NCBI RefSeq assembly: GCF_024509555.1
Contig: NZ_JAMWEL010000003.1
Span: 1-64,000 of the forward strand
Direction: 5' to 3'
Length of the DNA: 64,000 bases
DNA from: Streptococcus suis
GTDB taxonomy: Bacteria; Bacillota; Bacilli; Lactobacillales; Streptococcaceae
Position 1 is the stretch's first letter. Each line of letters begins with the position of its first letter. Both the position numbers and the translations under genes were made by a program. This document shows, piece after piece, positions 1 to 7,549 of this stretch. The notes under the pieces were generated by a model, which had not been told where the DNA came from, did no database searches, and saw nothing but the letters and a program-made list of their open reading frames with translations.

Positions 1-72
1 TCACTATTATCAACATTTTTAGTCAAAAAAAGAACTTAGTCTGAGACTAAATTCTGTTGATGTTATGCAGTT

Positions 73-121
73 TTCTCAAAGTAACTTCTGGAAGGACGGG
101 AACTAGAACTTACTTTGAGAA
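73..121 (-). terminator. Long imperfect inverted repeat at the end of the XRE gene
   Basis: Arms 73-89 and 105-121 match at 16 of 17 positions around a 15-base loop. The distal arm overlaps the last codons of the XRE gene, so the hairpin forms at the 3' end of that transcript. There is no clear U-run, so it could be a 3' stabilising hairpin rather than a terminator. Confidence 0.45.
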
Positions 122-483
122 TTTACCAAATAATGCTTAATGAATAATCCACCTAAAAATATAACTGCAAAAAAAATGAGAACGACAACATCGCCTCTTG
201 TAAGAGGTCGTTTGGATTCTTCGTACAAGTATTCCCAACCATTCATTTTTCCTCGTTGTTCCACCACAATTTCCTTCTCAGGTTCTTTTCCTAAAACCAG
301 ATAATCCAGACTGACACCAAAGATTTCTGCCAGCTGAACCAGTTTGTCAATATCTGGCGTTGCTTCGCCATTTTCCCACTTGGAAACAGCCTGACGGGAA
401 ATATAGAGCTTCTCTGCTAAGTCATCCTGAGACAAATTTTGACCAGTACGTAACTTTTTGATTTGTTGGGCCAACTGATTCAT
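103..483 (-). CDS. XRE-family helix-turn-helix regulator with C-terminal membrane segment
   Basis: Residues about 4-60 form a Cro/C1-type HTH (LSQDDLAEKLYISRQAVSKWE, then a TPDIDKLVQLAEIFGVSLDYL tail), the form usual in small streptococcal regulators. A single hydrophobic helix (VVVLIFFAVIFLGGLFI) lies near the C terminus, so the regulator is probably membrane-tethered. I chose the second in-frame ATG because GAGGAGG lies eight bases upstream of it; the first ATG is too close to that site. The gene is transcribed alone and precedes the DUF951 gene on the same strand with its own upstream gap. Its target is not visible from the sequence. Confidence 0.8.
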   Translation of the reverse strand: MNQLAQQIKKLRTGQNLSQDDLAEKLYISRQAVSKWENGEATPDIDKLVQLAEIFGVSLDYLVLGKEPEKEIVVEQRGKMNGWEYLYEESKRPLTRGDVVVLIFFAVIFLGGLFIKHYLVNSQSKF

Positions 484-586
484 GATCATTTCCTCCTCTT
501 TTTTCTAAGTCTATTATAGCTTAGAAAGGAACAGTTGACTAGCAATTTTTAGGAAAAAATCGCAACTAGCAGTTGCAAACTGTCAA

Positions 587-790
587 CTAGGCTTCACTTG
601 GTAGAACTTGTTTCATTTTTCGTTCAAAATCATATCGGCTCATCATAACAACATGGTCACAGTTAGTACAGCGGATTTTAATATCCGCTCCTAGACGGAT
701 AACCTCCCACTTATTTGCCTTCTTGCCGGTCGATTTGATAACACAGGCGTGGGGCTTTTTCATTTCGACAAAGGTTCCTAATTGGTACAT
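587..790 (-). CDS. DUF951 family small protein
   Basis: A 67-residue protein starting MYQLGTFVEMKKPHACV, with a single CTNC pair that may bind metal, and the sequence IRLGADIKIRC typical of the DUF951 family found next to the origin in many Firmicutes. The start was chosen because AAAGGAG precedes it; an upstream in-frame extension of 13 residues lacks a ribosome site. It lies just downstream of dnaN on the same strand and may be co-transcribed with it. The molecular function of the family is unknown to me. Confidence 0.85.
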   Translation of the reverse strand: MYQLGTFVEMKKPHACVIKSTGKKANKWEVIRLGADIKIRCTNCDHVVMMSRYDFERKMKQVLPSEA

Positions 791-859
791 AGATACTCCT
801 TTAGTTCTATTTCTTTCAGTATAACACAAAAACGGCCAAGCTAGCCGTTTATGTTGGAA

Positions 860-1996
860 TTAGTTGGTCCGAACTGGGGTTACTAATTGAATTAAATCTT
901 CCTCTTCGTTATTTGGTACTAGTGTAAATGGACGAACAGAGGAGATAAAGCTTATTTTAACCTGCTCACTATTGGTTGCCTTCAAAGCTTCAATCAAGTA
1001 AGTTGGGTTAAAACTAATCACCAAATCTTCACCAGTCACTTCTAATGTGTCCAATTCTTCGTTTACACGTCCAACTTCTGGTGAGTTTACATGAGCTGTG
1101 ACAACATTATTTGCAATCTCAAGTTTTACTGTACCATTCTGAGTTGCATTTGACAGAAGACGAGCCCGTTCCATCGAATGGCGGAGTTTGTCAGTATCAA
1201 ATACAGCAACTGTTTTAAATTCTGTTGGAATCAAGCGATCCGTATCTGGATAGGTTCCTTCAAGCAAACGTGTATAGAAACTAATATGTTCACTTCTGAA
1301 AAGGATTTGATTGTTGGAGAAGAACACTTCTACAGTTTCGATATCATCCGTAAAAACGACTGTAAATTCGCGAAGAGAACGACTTGGAATCACCACATTA
1401 AAATCATCGCCTGCTTTTTCAAGGACCAGTTTACGTTGACTCATCCGATGTGAGTCTGTGGCAACTGTTTTAAGATTTTTATGATCTGTTAAAACAAAAT
1501 GAACACCTGTTAGTATTGGGCGACTTTCTTGCAAGGAAGCTGCAAAGGCTGTTTCATTGATAGTTTGTTTTAGTACTTTTGTTTCCAATACCAAAGGTTT
1601 TGACGTTGGAACTTCTTGTAATCGTGGATATTGCTCAGGCTCTTTTCCTTTTAAGGTAATTTCTGATTTACCACTTGTCAAAACAACTTGTTTTTGTTCG
1701 ATTTCATTAAAATCAAGGACAATATCTGGCATACTTGAAACGACGTTTATAAAGAATCCTGCTTCCAATAAAATAGCTCCTGGTGAAGAAATCAAAAGAC
1801 CAGCATTCTCATCTTGAATGGAAATAAAATATTCAATGGAAATCTGTCCATTTGAACCTGTTAAAGTAATTCCGTCACTCGTAACAGTAATTTTTAAAGT
1901 AGAGAGTATTGGAATAGCATTTTTAGTACTAATTGCTCGTTTAGTAGTATTGAGTGCTTGGAGGAACACATTTTTATTAATCGAAAATTGGATCAT
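860..1996 (-). CDS. dnaN: DNA polymerase III beta sliding clamp
   Basis: A 378-residue protein with the three-fold repeated clamp architecture: MIQFSINKNVFLQALNTTKRAIS at the start, and the C-terminal stretch FTLVP...LIQLVTPVRTN in the position of the protein-binding pocket. As a dimer it encircles DNA and tethers polymerase and other replication factors. It lies directly downstream of dnaA (dnaA-dnaN order), separated by 152 bases carrying DnaA boxes, so it is likely influenced by DnaA. AAAGGAG sits five bases before the ATG. Length is normal for the family. Confidence 0.98.
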   Translation of the reverse strand: MIQFSINKNVFLQALNTTKRAISTKNAIPILSTLKITVTSDGITLTGSNGQISIEYFISIQDENAGLLISSPGAILLEAGFFINVVSSMPDIVLDFNEIEQKQVVLTSGKSEITLKGKEPEQYPRLQEVPTSKPLVLETKVLKQTINETAFAASLQESRPILTGVHFVLTDHKNLKTVATDSHRMSQRKLVLEKAGDDFNVVIPSRSLREFTVVFTDDIETVEVFFSNNQILFRSEHISFYTRLLEGTYPDTDRLIPTEFKTVAVFDTDKLRHSMERARLLSNATQNGTVKLEIANNVVTAHVNSPEVGRVNEELDTLEVTGEDLVISFNPTYLIEALKATNSEQVKISFISSVRPFTLVPNNEEEDLIQLVTPVRTN

Positions 1997-2044
1997 TGAG
2001 TCTCCTTTATTTATTGTCTATAAGGTTAATAGTAATAGTAGTTA

Positions 2045-2146
2045 TTGTGTATTCTGTGGAAAAGTCACTAAAACTCGATAAAGCTAGGAAATAGACTTGT
2101 TCACAATATGTGGAAAACTATGGCTTTCTTTTGAAAGTTATACACA
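2045..2146. other. oriC DnaA-box cluster between dnaA and dnaN
   Basis: A perfect TTATNCACA box lies at 2138-2146 (TTATACACA). One-mismatch boxes lie at 2097-2105 (TTGTTCACA) and, on the opposite strand, at 2109-2117 and 2055-2063 (both TTTTCCACA). The region is AT-rich. DnaA-box clusters on one or both sides of dnaA form oriC in Firmicutes; which side unwinds cannot be decided by eye. Confidence 0.85.
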
Positions 2147-2148
2147 GG

Positions 2149-3519
2149 TTAGCGTAATTTATTTTTTATACTGGTTATTTCAATCTCTAAATTGTCATCA
2201 TCCAGCAGTAAGCTCTTTATTTTGTTATAGGCATGCATGACCGTAGTATGATCACGATTTCCAAATTCCCTGCCGATTTTTGGTAAGGAATTATCTGTCA
2301 TTTCACGAGCTAGGAACATAGCAACTTGACGTGCATGAACAATATGTTGAACACGTTTTGAACCCTTTAGTTCTTTTAAACTGACCCCATAAAATGTACT
2401 GACTTCTTCCTGTATTCGCTCAATAGGAATAATCATATTTTTGGGGTTGGTTTGTTTTCTAGAACGAATTGCCTCAGCAGCTACTTCAACAGTAATTTCT
2501 GAAAGATTTCGCATAGTAGCAATTAGGTTAATATCTTTCAAAGCTCCCTCTAAATCACGGACATTCGAATCAAATTGTCCAGCTAAGTAAGACAAGGTTT
2601 CGTTAGTAAATTTATAAGGAAAAGTCTCGCATTTATTGCGTAAAATAGCTATACGTGTCTCAAAATCAGGTGGTGTAATTTCAGTTGTTAGCCCCCATTT
2701 AAATCGTGTTACTAATCGATCTTCAATATTGTCTAAATAATCTTGGTTACGGTCACTTGTTAAGACAATCTGCTTATTATTGTCATATAGTGCATTGAAA
2801 GTATTAAAAAGTTCCTCTTGAGTAGACTTTTTATTTTTTAGAGATTGAATATCGTCAATGAGGAGCAAATCTAAATTGCGATATATTTTTTTGAACTTCT
2901 CCATTTTATTTAAACGTAGGTGTTCTAAAAATTCATTAATGAAGGTTTCTGCGGAAACATATCGTACCCTTGCTTGAGAATTATCGGCCAATACCTTGTT
3001 ACCAATTGCATTTAGAATATGAGTTTTACCTAATCCAGGACCTCCGAAGATGAATAAGGGATTGTAGTAGCCTCCTAAATTATTTGAAACAGCAATAGCT
3101 GCGTTATTCGCCCACTGGTTATTATCACCTTGAACAAAGTTTTCAAATGTATATTGGGGTTTTATATCAGAGTGGACAGTTTCCACTACTTCAAGAGTTT
3201 CGCTATTTTCAACAACAGGCTGGACCTCAAATGTAGTGTAACTTTGTCTCGTTGGACTGGTCTCAGTTGTATCATCAGTGAATTGGTAATGAATACTGAT
3301 AGGCTCTCCGAACAGTTCAAAACTAGCAGTAATTAATAATTCTTCAAAATTTGATTCCCAAAAACTTTTTTTATAGGAGCCATTTAAAAAAATTTTTGCT
3401 TCTTGATGTTCAATACGAATTAATTTTGCATCTGCGACAAAAAAGTTATATATATAGGGCTTGAATCCAGACTGTACTAACTCAACAAATCGTTGCCAAA
3501 AAATTTCTTCTTTTTCCAT
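2149..3519 (-). CDS. dnaA: Chromosomal replication initiator DnaA
   Basis: A 456-residue initiator. The N-terminal domain starts MEKEEIFWQRFVELVQ. AAA+ Walker A is GGPGLGKTHIL (about residues 155-165) and Walker B is LLLIDDIQSL. The C-terminal HTH carries the DnaA signature with IGREFGNRDHTTVMHAYNKI, which binds DnaA boxes. I chose the internal ATG because AAAGGAGG precedes it and it gives the normal family length; the longer open frame adds 40 unlikely residues. The gene is flanked on both sides by DnaA boxes, consistent with autoregulation. Confidence 0.98.
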   Translation of the reverse strand: MEKEEIFWQRFVELVQSGFKPYIYNFFVADAKLIRIEHQEAKIFLNGSYKKSFWESNFEELLITASFELFGEPISIHYQFTDDTTETSPTRQSYTTFEVQPVVENSETLEVVETVHSDIKPQYTFENFVQGDNNQWANNAAIAVSNNLGGYYNPLFIFGGPGLGKTHILNAIGNKVLADNSQARVRYVSAETFINEFLEHLRLNKMEKFKKIYRNLDLLLIDDIQSLKNKKSTQEELFNTFNALYDNNKQIVLTSDRNQDYLDNIEDRLVTRFKWGLTTEITPPDFETRIAILRNKCETFPYKFTNETLSYLAGQFDSNVRDLEGALKDINLIATMRNLSEITVEVAAEAIRSRKQTNPKNMIIPIERIQEEVSTFYGVSLKELKGSKRVQHIVHARQVAMFLAREMTDNSLPKIGREFGNRDHTTVMHAYNKIKSLLLDDDNLEIEITSIKNKLR

Positions 3520-3590
3520 AAAATTCCTCCTTTCATAGACTATTTTATTCGCCAAACTAGTGTACCATAAAAAGCAAAAGTTTTCCACAG

Positions 3591-3705
3591 ATAATTTTCG
3601 GAGTTTATATTGTCCACATTGTATATAAAAGTTTTCCACAGGTTGTGAATAAAAGCTAGAACCTGTGTAGATTCTAGCTTTGTAGTATTATTTTATTGTG
3701 GAAAA
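3591..3705. other. oriC DnaA-box cluster upstream of dnaA
   Basis: Five boxes: TTTTCCACA at 3591-3599 and 3632-3640, TTGTCCACA at 3610-3618, a perfect reverse-strand TTATTCACA at 3644-3652, and a reverse-strand TTTTCCACA at 3697-3705. They overlap the dnaA promoter region and the parB terminator hairpin. This suits both initiation and autoregulation of dnaA. Confidence 0.85.
3647..3681 (-). terminator. parB transcription terminator inside oriC
   Basis: Perfect 10-bp arms at 3652-3661 and 3672-3681 (AAAGCTAGAA / TTCTAGCTTT) are followed on the minus strand by TTTTATT. It isolates dnaA from transcription arriving from parB. One arm abuts a DnaA box. Confidence 0.75.
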
Positions 3706-3736
3706 GGTTGTATATGAGTAAATTGAATTAACAAGC

Positions 3737-4504
3737 TTATTTTAAGTTGTTGATAATTCGTTCGAATTCTTCGAGGCTATTAAAGTTGATTCGAATTTCT
3801 CCCTTGCCATTTTTTTTCTGAAGAATTTTGGTTGAGGTACCGAGTAGTTTGGTTAAAAGTTCTTCTTGTTCTTTTAGAAATTGATTTTTTGGTTGTGTCT
3901 TTATTTTTTTCTTCTTGGATAGAATTTTTTCAAGAGCCCGCACACTTAGATCTTTTTCGATGATTTCCTGAATCCAGGCAGCTTGTTTTTCTTCTGAAAA
4001 TGCAACTAACTGACGCGCGTGGCCTTGCGAAATTGTTCCTTCTTTTATTGCTTGTTGTGTTTCTTTAGATAGATTTAATAAACGAAGAAGATTGCTGATA
4101 TAGGGTCTAGATTTTCCCATGATTTGTGCAATTTCATCGTGTGTTAATCCCTTATTAATTAGCTTTTGATAAGAAGAAGCTTCTTCGATAGGATTTAAAT
4201 CTGAACGTTGTAGATTTTCAATGATTGACTGATAGAGCAAATCATCATCACTCAATTCTTTTACGATAGCGGGAATCGTTGTTAGTCCAGCTAATTGACT
4301 AGCTCTCCACCTTCTTTCACCTGCTAACAGTTCATAACCAACAATAGATGACCTTCTTACAATAATTGGTTGGATCAATCCATTTTCTTTTATAGATTGA
4401 GCCAATTCTTCTAGCTTATTTTGGTCAAAATGAATTCTAGGTTGATATGGATTTGGTTGGATATCTGAAATTTTTATAGTTCGTAATTCTTCCATATTGT
4501 TCAT
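3737..4504 (-). CDS. parB: Chromosome partitioning protein ParB (Spo0J)
   Basis: A 255-residue ParB. It begins with the CTPase/N-terminal domain (IQPNPYQPR, IVRR, then LLAGERRWRASQLAGLTTIPAIV, containing the GERRxRA motif), followed by an HTH (LTHDEIAQIMGKSRPYISNLLRLL) that reads parS, and a lysine-rich linker with a short dimerisation end. It loads at parS and recruits SMC. Three parS-like sites lie in this window. No parA is beside it, as is normal in streptococci. No strong ribosome site precedes the ATG; a second ATG three codons in is possible. Confidence 0.96.
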   Translation of the reverse strand: MNNMEELRTIKISDIQPNPYQPRIHFDQNKLEELAQSIKENGLIQPIIVRRSSIVGYELLAGERRWRASQLAGLTTIPAIVKELSDDDLLYQSIIENLQRSDLNPIEEASSYQKLINKGLTHDEIAQIMGKSRPYISNLLRLLNLSKETQQAIKEGTISQGHARQLVAFSEEKQAAWIQEIIEKDLSVRALEKILSKKKKIKTQPKNQFLKEQEELLTKLLGTSTKILQKKNGKGEIRINFNSLEEFERIINNLK

Positions 4505-4511
4505 TTTAGCA

Positions 4512-4541
4512 AAAAAAAACAGACTTTACAATCATGTAAAG
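4512..4541 (-). terminator. htrA terminator
   Basis: Arms 4524-4530 and 4535-4541 (CTTTACA / TGTAAAG), with extended pairing, are followed on the minus strand by a run of nine T. The T-run abuts the parB start, so parB must be transcribed by read-through or by a promoter embedded here. Confidence 0.75.
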
Positions 4542-4556
4542 CCTAGTTTAAGTTGA

Positions 4557-5732
4557 TTATTGAAGTTGGTCAGTAGAATGTGTCAATTTAATGTCAACTG
4601 TTTGTTTTTTATTATTTCTATAGTAGGTAATGATAATTGTATCGCCTACTTGATGCTTGTAAAGTGCACTTTGTAAATCACTCTTGTTTTCAATGGTTTC
4701 TCCGTCAATCTCTGTAATGACATCGTAAGTTTCGAATTTTCCATCTGCTGGAAGTCCGGCTTGTGTAGAAACAACGATAACACCAGATGTTAATTCAGTA
4801 TTAGCTAGACCAGCTTTTTCAAGTTGACTGGTTGACAAATCTGTCAAGTTAACCATGTGAACTCCGAGGGCAGGTCGGCTAACTTTACCATCTGTTTCAA
4901 GTTGATTGATAATGGACACGGCATCGTTTGAAGGGATTGCAAATCCCATTCCTTCTACTGCAACTCCATAACTAGTCAAAGAACTTGAAGTAATTTTACT
5001 AGAAGTAATTCCGATAACTTGACCTTGGATATTAATGAGTGGTCCACCAGAGTTACCAGGGTTAATGGCTGTATCTGTTTGAATGGCATTTGTAGAGATT
5101 GTTTGACCATCTTCTGATTGAGAGGTAACAGTACGACTTAAGCTGGAGATAATCCCCTGTGTAACAGTATTAGCGTAAACACTTCCTAGTGGACTACCAA
5201 TTGCGATAGCAGTTTCCCCAACTTTAATAGTGTCTGAGTCTGCAAATTCAGCTACTGCTGTCACCTTGTCTGCATCAATTTTGATAACAGCGATATCAGA
5301 GTAGGTATCAGAACCCACTAATTCTCCTGCTACTTTCTCTCCGGAAGCTAGAAGGATATCAATTTTTTCCGCATTATTGATTACATGGGTATTGGTTACA
5401 ATATAGGCAGTATTTCCATCTTTTTTGTAGATTACTCCTGAACCTTCCCCAGCAACTGCTAGTTCATCAGATGATTCAATATTTCCAAAAATGGCGCTCA
5501 GGCTATTGCTTGCTGCAGATTGGTAGTTGATAACGGAAACAACAGCATCTTGGATTTTTTCTACTGCCTGAGTTGTTGAAGTCTCATTATCATATTGAAC
5601 ATTGCTAATACTTGTAATAGCAGAGTTTGCTTGCTGGACTTGTGGTTGAAAGATAGACGCAGTCAGTGCACCGGCTAAGCCACCAATAAAGCCAATAAAA
5701 AATAAAATAAGGAATTTCAAATATTTTTTCAT
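4557..5732 (-). CDS. htrA: Surface serine protease HtrA/DegP
   Basis: A 391-residue membrane-anchored protease. An N-terminal helix (about residues 5-25) anchors it outside the cell. The trypsin-like domain carries the triad His in VTNTHVI, Asp in YSDIAVIKI and Ser in NPGNSGGPL, and a PDZ domain follows (about 290-380, ending with the QSALYKHQVGDTI type sequence). It degrades misfolded exported proteins and in streptococci affects competence and bacteriocin levels. The htrA-parB pair at the origin is typical of streptococci. Confidence 0.97.
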   Translation of the reverse strand: MKKYLKFLILFFIGFIGGLAGALTASIFQPQVQQANSAITSISNVQYDNETSTTQAVEKIQDAVVSVINYQSAASNSLSAIFGNIESSDELAVAGEGSGVIYKKDGNTAYIVTNTHVINNAEKIDILLASGEKVAGELVGSDTYSDIAVIKIDADKVTAVAEFADSDTIKVGETAIAIGSPLGSVYANTVTQGIISSLSRTVTSQSEDGQTISTNAIQTDTAINPGNSGGPLINIQGQVIGITSSKITSSSLTSYGVAVEGMGFAIPSNDAVSIINQLETDGKVSRPALGVHMVNLTDLSTSQLEKAGLANTELTSGVIVVSTQAGLPADGKFETYDVITEIDGETIENKSDLQSALYKHQVGDTIIITYYRNNKKQTVDIKLTHSTDQLQ

Positions 5733-5812
5733 ATAGAGAACCCTTTCTTTTTCTTATAATTTTCTTAAGATTACTCCTACTTTCTTAATTATAGCTTAAA
5801 GTTTTCAAAAAT

Positions 5813-5909
5813 CAATCCACAACCTGTGGATAACTATGTGAATAATGTGAACAAACTCGTAGATTTTGATGTTTTTTTGAAATAATAACTACTAGATGCC
5901 TGTGGATAT
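5813..5909. other. oriC DnaA-box cluster between htrA and rlmH
   Basis: Perfect reverse-strand TTATNCACA boxes lie at 5825-5833 and 5837-5845. One-mismatch boxes are at 5846-5854 (reverse TTGTTCACA) and 5901-5909 (reverse ATATCCACA). A weaker CAATCCACA is at 5813-5821. The first two perfect boxes are separated by only three bases. This third cluster lies about 2.3 kb beyond the dnaA start. Confidence 0.8.
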
Positions 5910-5923
5910 GTTACAATATTTTT

Positions 5924-6403
5924 ATGAAAATAAAATTGATAACCGTTGGAAAATTGAAAGAAAAATACCTTAAAGATGGTATTGCCGAATATAGTAAACG
6001 TTTAGGTCGTTTTACAAAGTTGGATCTGATTGAACTAGCTGACGAGAAGACGCCAGATAAGGCTAGTCTGGCAGAAAATGAGCAGATATTGAAAAAAGAA
6101 GCTGAGCGAATTATGGCTAAAATTGGTGAACGAGATTATGTCATCGCTCTAGCCATTGAAGGAAAACAATTTCCCTCTGAAGAATTTAGCAAGAAACTAG
6201 CTGACATTACAGTGAGTGGCTATTCTGATATTACTTTTATTATCGGTGGCAGTCTTGGTTTGGATCATCAAGTGAAAAAAAGAGCCAATTTACTGATGAG
6301 TTTTGGACAATTGACCCTCCCTCACCAACTAATGAAATTGGTGCTTATCGAGCAAATTTATCGCGCCTTTATGATCCAACAAGGCAGTCCCTATCATAAA
6401 TAG
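5924..6403 (+). CDS. rlmH: 23S rRNA pseudouridine-1915 N3-methyltransferase RlmH
   Basis: A 159-residue SPOUT methyltransferase. It begins [23 protein letters not shown]; the cofactor-binding knot region contains [17 protein letters not shown], and the C-terminal family signature is [28 protein letters not shown]. It modifies pseudouridine 1915 in helix 69 of 23S rRNA. Its location next to htrA and the origin is conserved in streptococci. The stop codon overlaps the first base pair of a parS site. Confidence 0.97.
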   Translation: MKIKLITVGKLKEKYLKDGIAEYSKRLGRFTKLDLIELADEKTPDKASLAENEQILKKEAERIMAKIGERDYVIALAIEGKQFPSEEFSKKLADITVSGYSDITFIIGGSLGLDHQVKKRANLLMSFGQLTLPHQLMKLVLIEQIYRAFMIQQGSPYHK

Positions 6404-6417
6404 TTTCACGTGAAACA
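6402..6417. promoter_or_regulatory. parS centromere site (copy 1)
   Basis: The 16-mer AGTTTCACGTGAAACA matches 15 of 16 positions of the consensus TGTTTCACGTGAAACA. It lies 1.9 kb from parB, between rlmH and the DUF1275 gene. Confidence 0.92.
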
Positions 6418-6427
6418 AGGAGTTAGA

Positions 6428-7102
6428 ATGCAGCAGAAAGATTATCGTGTTTTTGAAGGCTTGCGTGTAGCTTGTTGCTTGACCTTTATTAGTGGCTATC
6501 TCAATGCATTTACCTATGTGACCCAAGGTGGACGTTTTGCAGGAGTACAATCCGGAAATGTAATTTCTCTTGCCTTCTATATGGCAAAAGGAGAGTTTGA
6601 CCAGGTAGTTAACTTTTGTATTCCCATTCTATTTTTTGTATTCGGTCAATTTTTTACTTACTTAGCTAGGAGGTATTTTGAAAAACAATCTTGGTCCTGG
6701 CACTTTGGTAGTAGCTTGATCATGCTGATTTGCATCCTTTTGACAATTTTTTTGTCTCCCATGATGCCTGCTTCTTTCACAATCGCTAGTTTGGCTTTTG
6801 TAGCCTCTATTCAGGTGGAAACCTTTAGAAGGTTGAGAGGTGCTCCATATGCCAATGTCATGATGACTGGAAATGTGAAGAATGCGGCTTATCTTTGGTT
6901 TAAAGGTATGATTGAACGGGATACAGAGCTGAAAAAGACAGGAAGAAATATTTTACTTACGATTATTGGATTTATGTTAGGTGTTGTTATTGCGACGCAA
7001 CTGTCTTTTCAATTTAAAGAATATGCTTTAATTGGCATTCTCTTACCAGTCCTCTATATTAATTATAAATTATGGCAAGAAAAAAGGCCTATCTCACGAT
7101 AG
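6428..7102 (+). CDS. DUF1275 (YoaK-type) integral membrane protein
   Basis: A 224-residue protein with about six hydrophobic segments, beginning LRVACCLTFISGYLNAFTYVTQGGRFAGVQSGN, which fits the DUF1275 family signature. The GNV pattern repeats in the second half (MMTGNVKNAA). Substrate unknown. The ATG was chosen because AAGGAG lies six bases upstream; a longer GTG frame runs through the parS site. It is followed by the tRNA-Arg terminator, which overlaps its last codons on the other strand. Confidence 0.85.
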   Translation: MQQKDYRVFEGLRVACCLTFISGYLNAFTYVTQGGRFAGVQSGNVISLAFYMAKGEFDQVVNFCIPILFFVFGQFFTYLARRYFEKQSWSWHFGSSLIMLICILLTIFLSPMMPASFTIASLAFVASIQVETFRRLRGAPYANVMMTGNVKNAAYLWFKGMIERDTELKKTGRNILLTIIGFMLGVVIATQLSFQFKEYALIGILLPVLYINYKLWQEKRPISR

Positions 7103-7105
7103 ACC
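7080..7105 (-). terminator. tRNA-Arg terminator
   Basis: Eight-bp arms at 7086-7093 and 7098-7105 with loop TCAC, followed on the minus strand by a run of T. It overlaps the end of the DUF1275 gene. Confidence 0.7.
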
Positions 7106-7109
7106 AAGA

Positions 7110-7183
7110 TGATTCCAGCAGGATTCGAACCTGCGACCGTTCGCTTAGAAGGCGAATGCTCTATCCAGCTGAGCTATGGAACC
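7110..7183 (-). tRNA. tRNA-Arg (anticodon TCT)
   Basis: A 74-base cloverleaf: acceptor GGTTCCA/TGGAATC with discriminator A, D arm GCTCAGCTGGATAGAGC, anticodon loop CTTCTAA, T arm with GGTTCGAATCC. It reads AGA codons. CCA is not encoded. Confidence 0.97.
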
Positions 7184-7194
7184 CTAACTATTTA

Positions 7195-7279
7195 ATTGTA
7201 CATTAAACGGCTAACTCTGTCAATAGTGCAAAATTTTTTTAAAAAAACTATTGACAAAAAATTGGTGGTGTATTATACT
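7195..7279. promoter_or_regulatory. Divergent tRNA promoters
   Basis: Minus strand, for tRNA-Arg: -35 TTGACA at 7218-7223 and -10 TACAAT at 7195-7200, 17-bp spacer. Plus strand, for tRNA-Glu/Asn: -35 TTGACA at 7251-7256 and -10 TATACT at 7274-7279, 17-bp spacer. Both are near consensus, as expected for tRNA operons. Confidence 0.88.
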
Positions 7280-7298
7280 AGTTATTGTTCTGAAAAAT

Positions 7299-7370
7299 GG
7301 TCCGTTGGTCAAGGGGTTAAGACACCGCCTTTTCACGGCGGTAACACGGGTTCGAATCCCGTACGGACTA
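7299..7370 (+). tRNA. tRNA-Glu (anticodon TTC)
   Basis: A 72-base cloverleaf: acceptor GGTCCGT/ACGGACT with discriminator A, anticodon stem CCGCC/GGCGG with loop TTTTCAC, T arm GGTTCGAATCC. First of a two-tRNA operon; five bases separate it from tRNA-Asn. Confidence 0.97.
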
Positions 7371-7375
7371 TTCTT

Positions 7376-7448
7376 TCCGCCATAGCTCAGTTGGTAGAGC
7401 GCATGACTGTTAATCATGATGTCACAGGTTCGAGCCCTGTTGGCGGAG
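7376..7448 (+). tRNA. tRNA-Asn (anticodon GTT)
   Basis: A 73-base cloverleaf: acceptor TCCGCCA/TGGCGGA with discriminator G, anticodon loop TGTTAAT, T arm GGTTCGAGCCC. Second gene of the tRNA-Glu/Asn operon. Confidence 0.97.
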
Positions 7449-7463
7449 TATATAAACACTAAG

Positions 7464-7492
7464 AAACCTTGAGAAATCAAGGTTTTATTTTT
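7464..7492 (+). terminator. tRNA-Glu/Asn operon terminator
   Basis: Arms AAACCTTGA (7464-7472) and TCAAGGTTT (7477-7485) with a GAAA tetraloop and a T-rich tail. Confidence 0.88.
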
Positions 7493-7510
7493 TAAAAATT
7501 TATAGAAAAT

Positions 7511-7549
7511 AAAAACTTCTCAGCAATCTATTTATACTGAGAGGTTTTT
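7511..7549 (-). terminator. Terminator overlapping the end of the YfhO-type gene
   Basis: The inverted repeat pairs AAACTTCTCAG with CTGAGAGGTTT, followed by a T-rich tract on the minus strand. It includes the stop codon of the YfhO-type gene at 7532-7534. Confidence 0.7.

Noticed and set aside
1178-2081. Open frames of 86-91 codons antisense to dnaN
   Set aside because: They lie opposite a well-supported essential gene and lack ribosome sites and family resemblance.
7196-7480. Open frames of 86-88 codons across the tRNA genes
   Set aside because: They consist of tRNA sequence and its complement.
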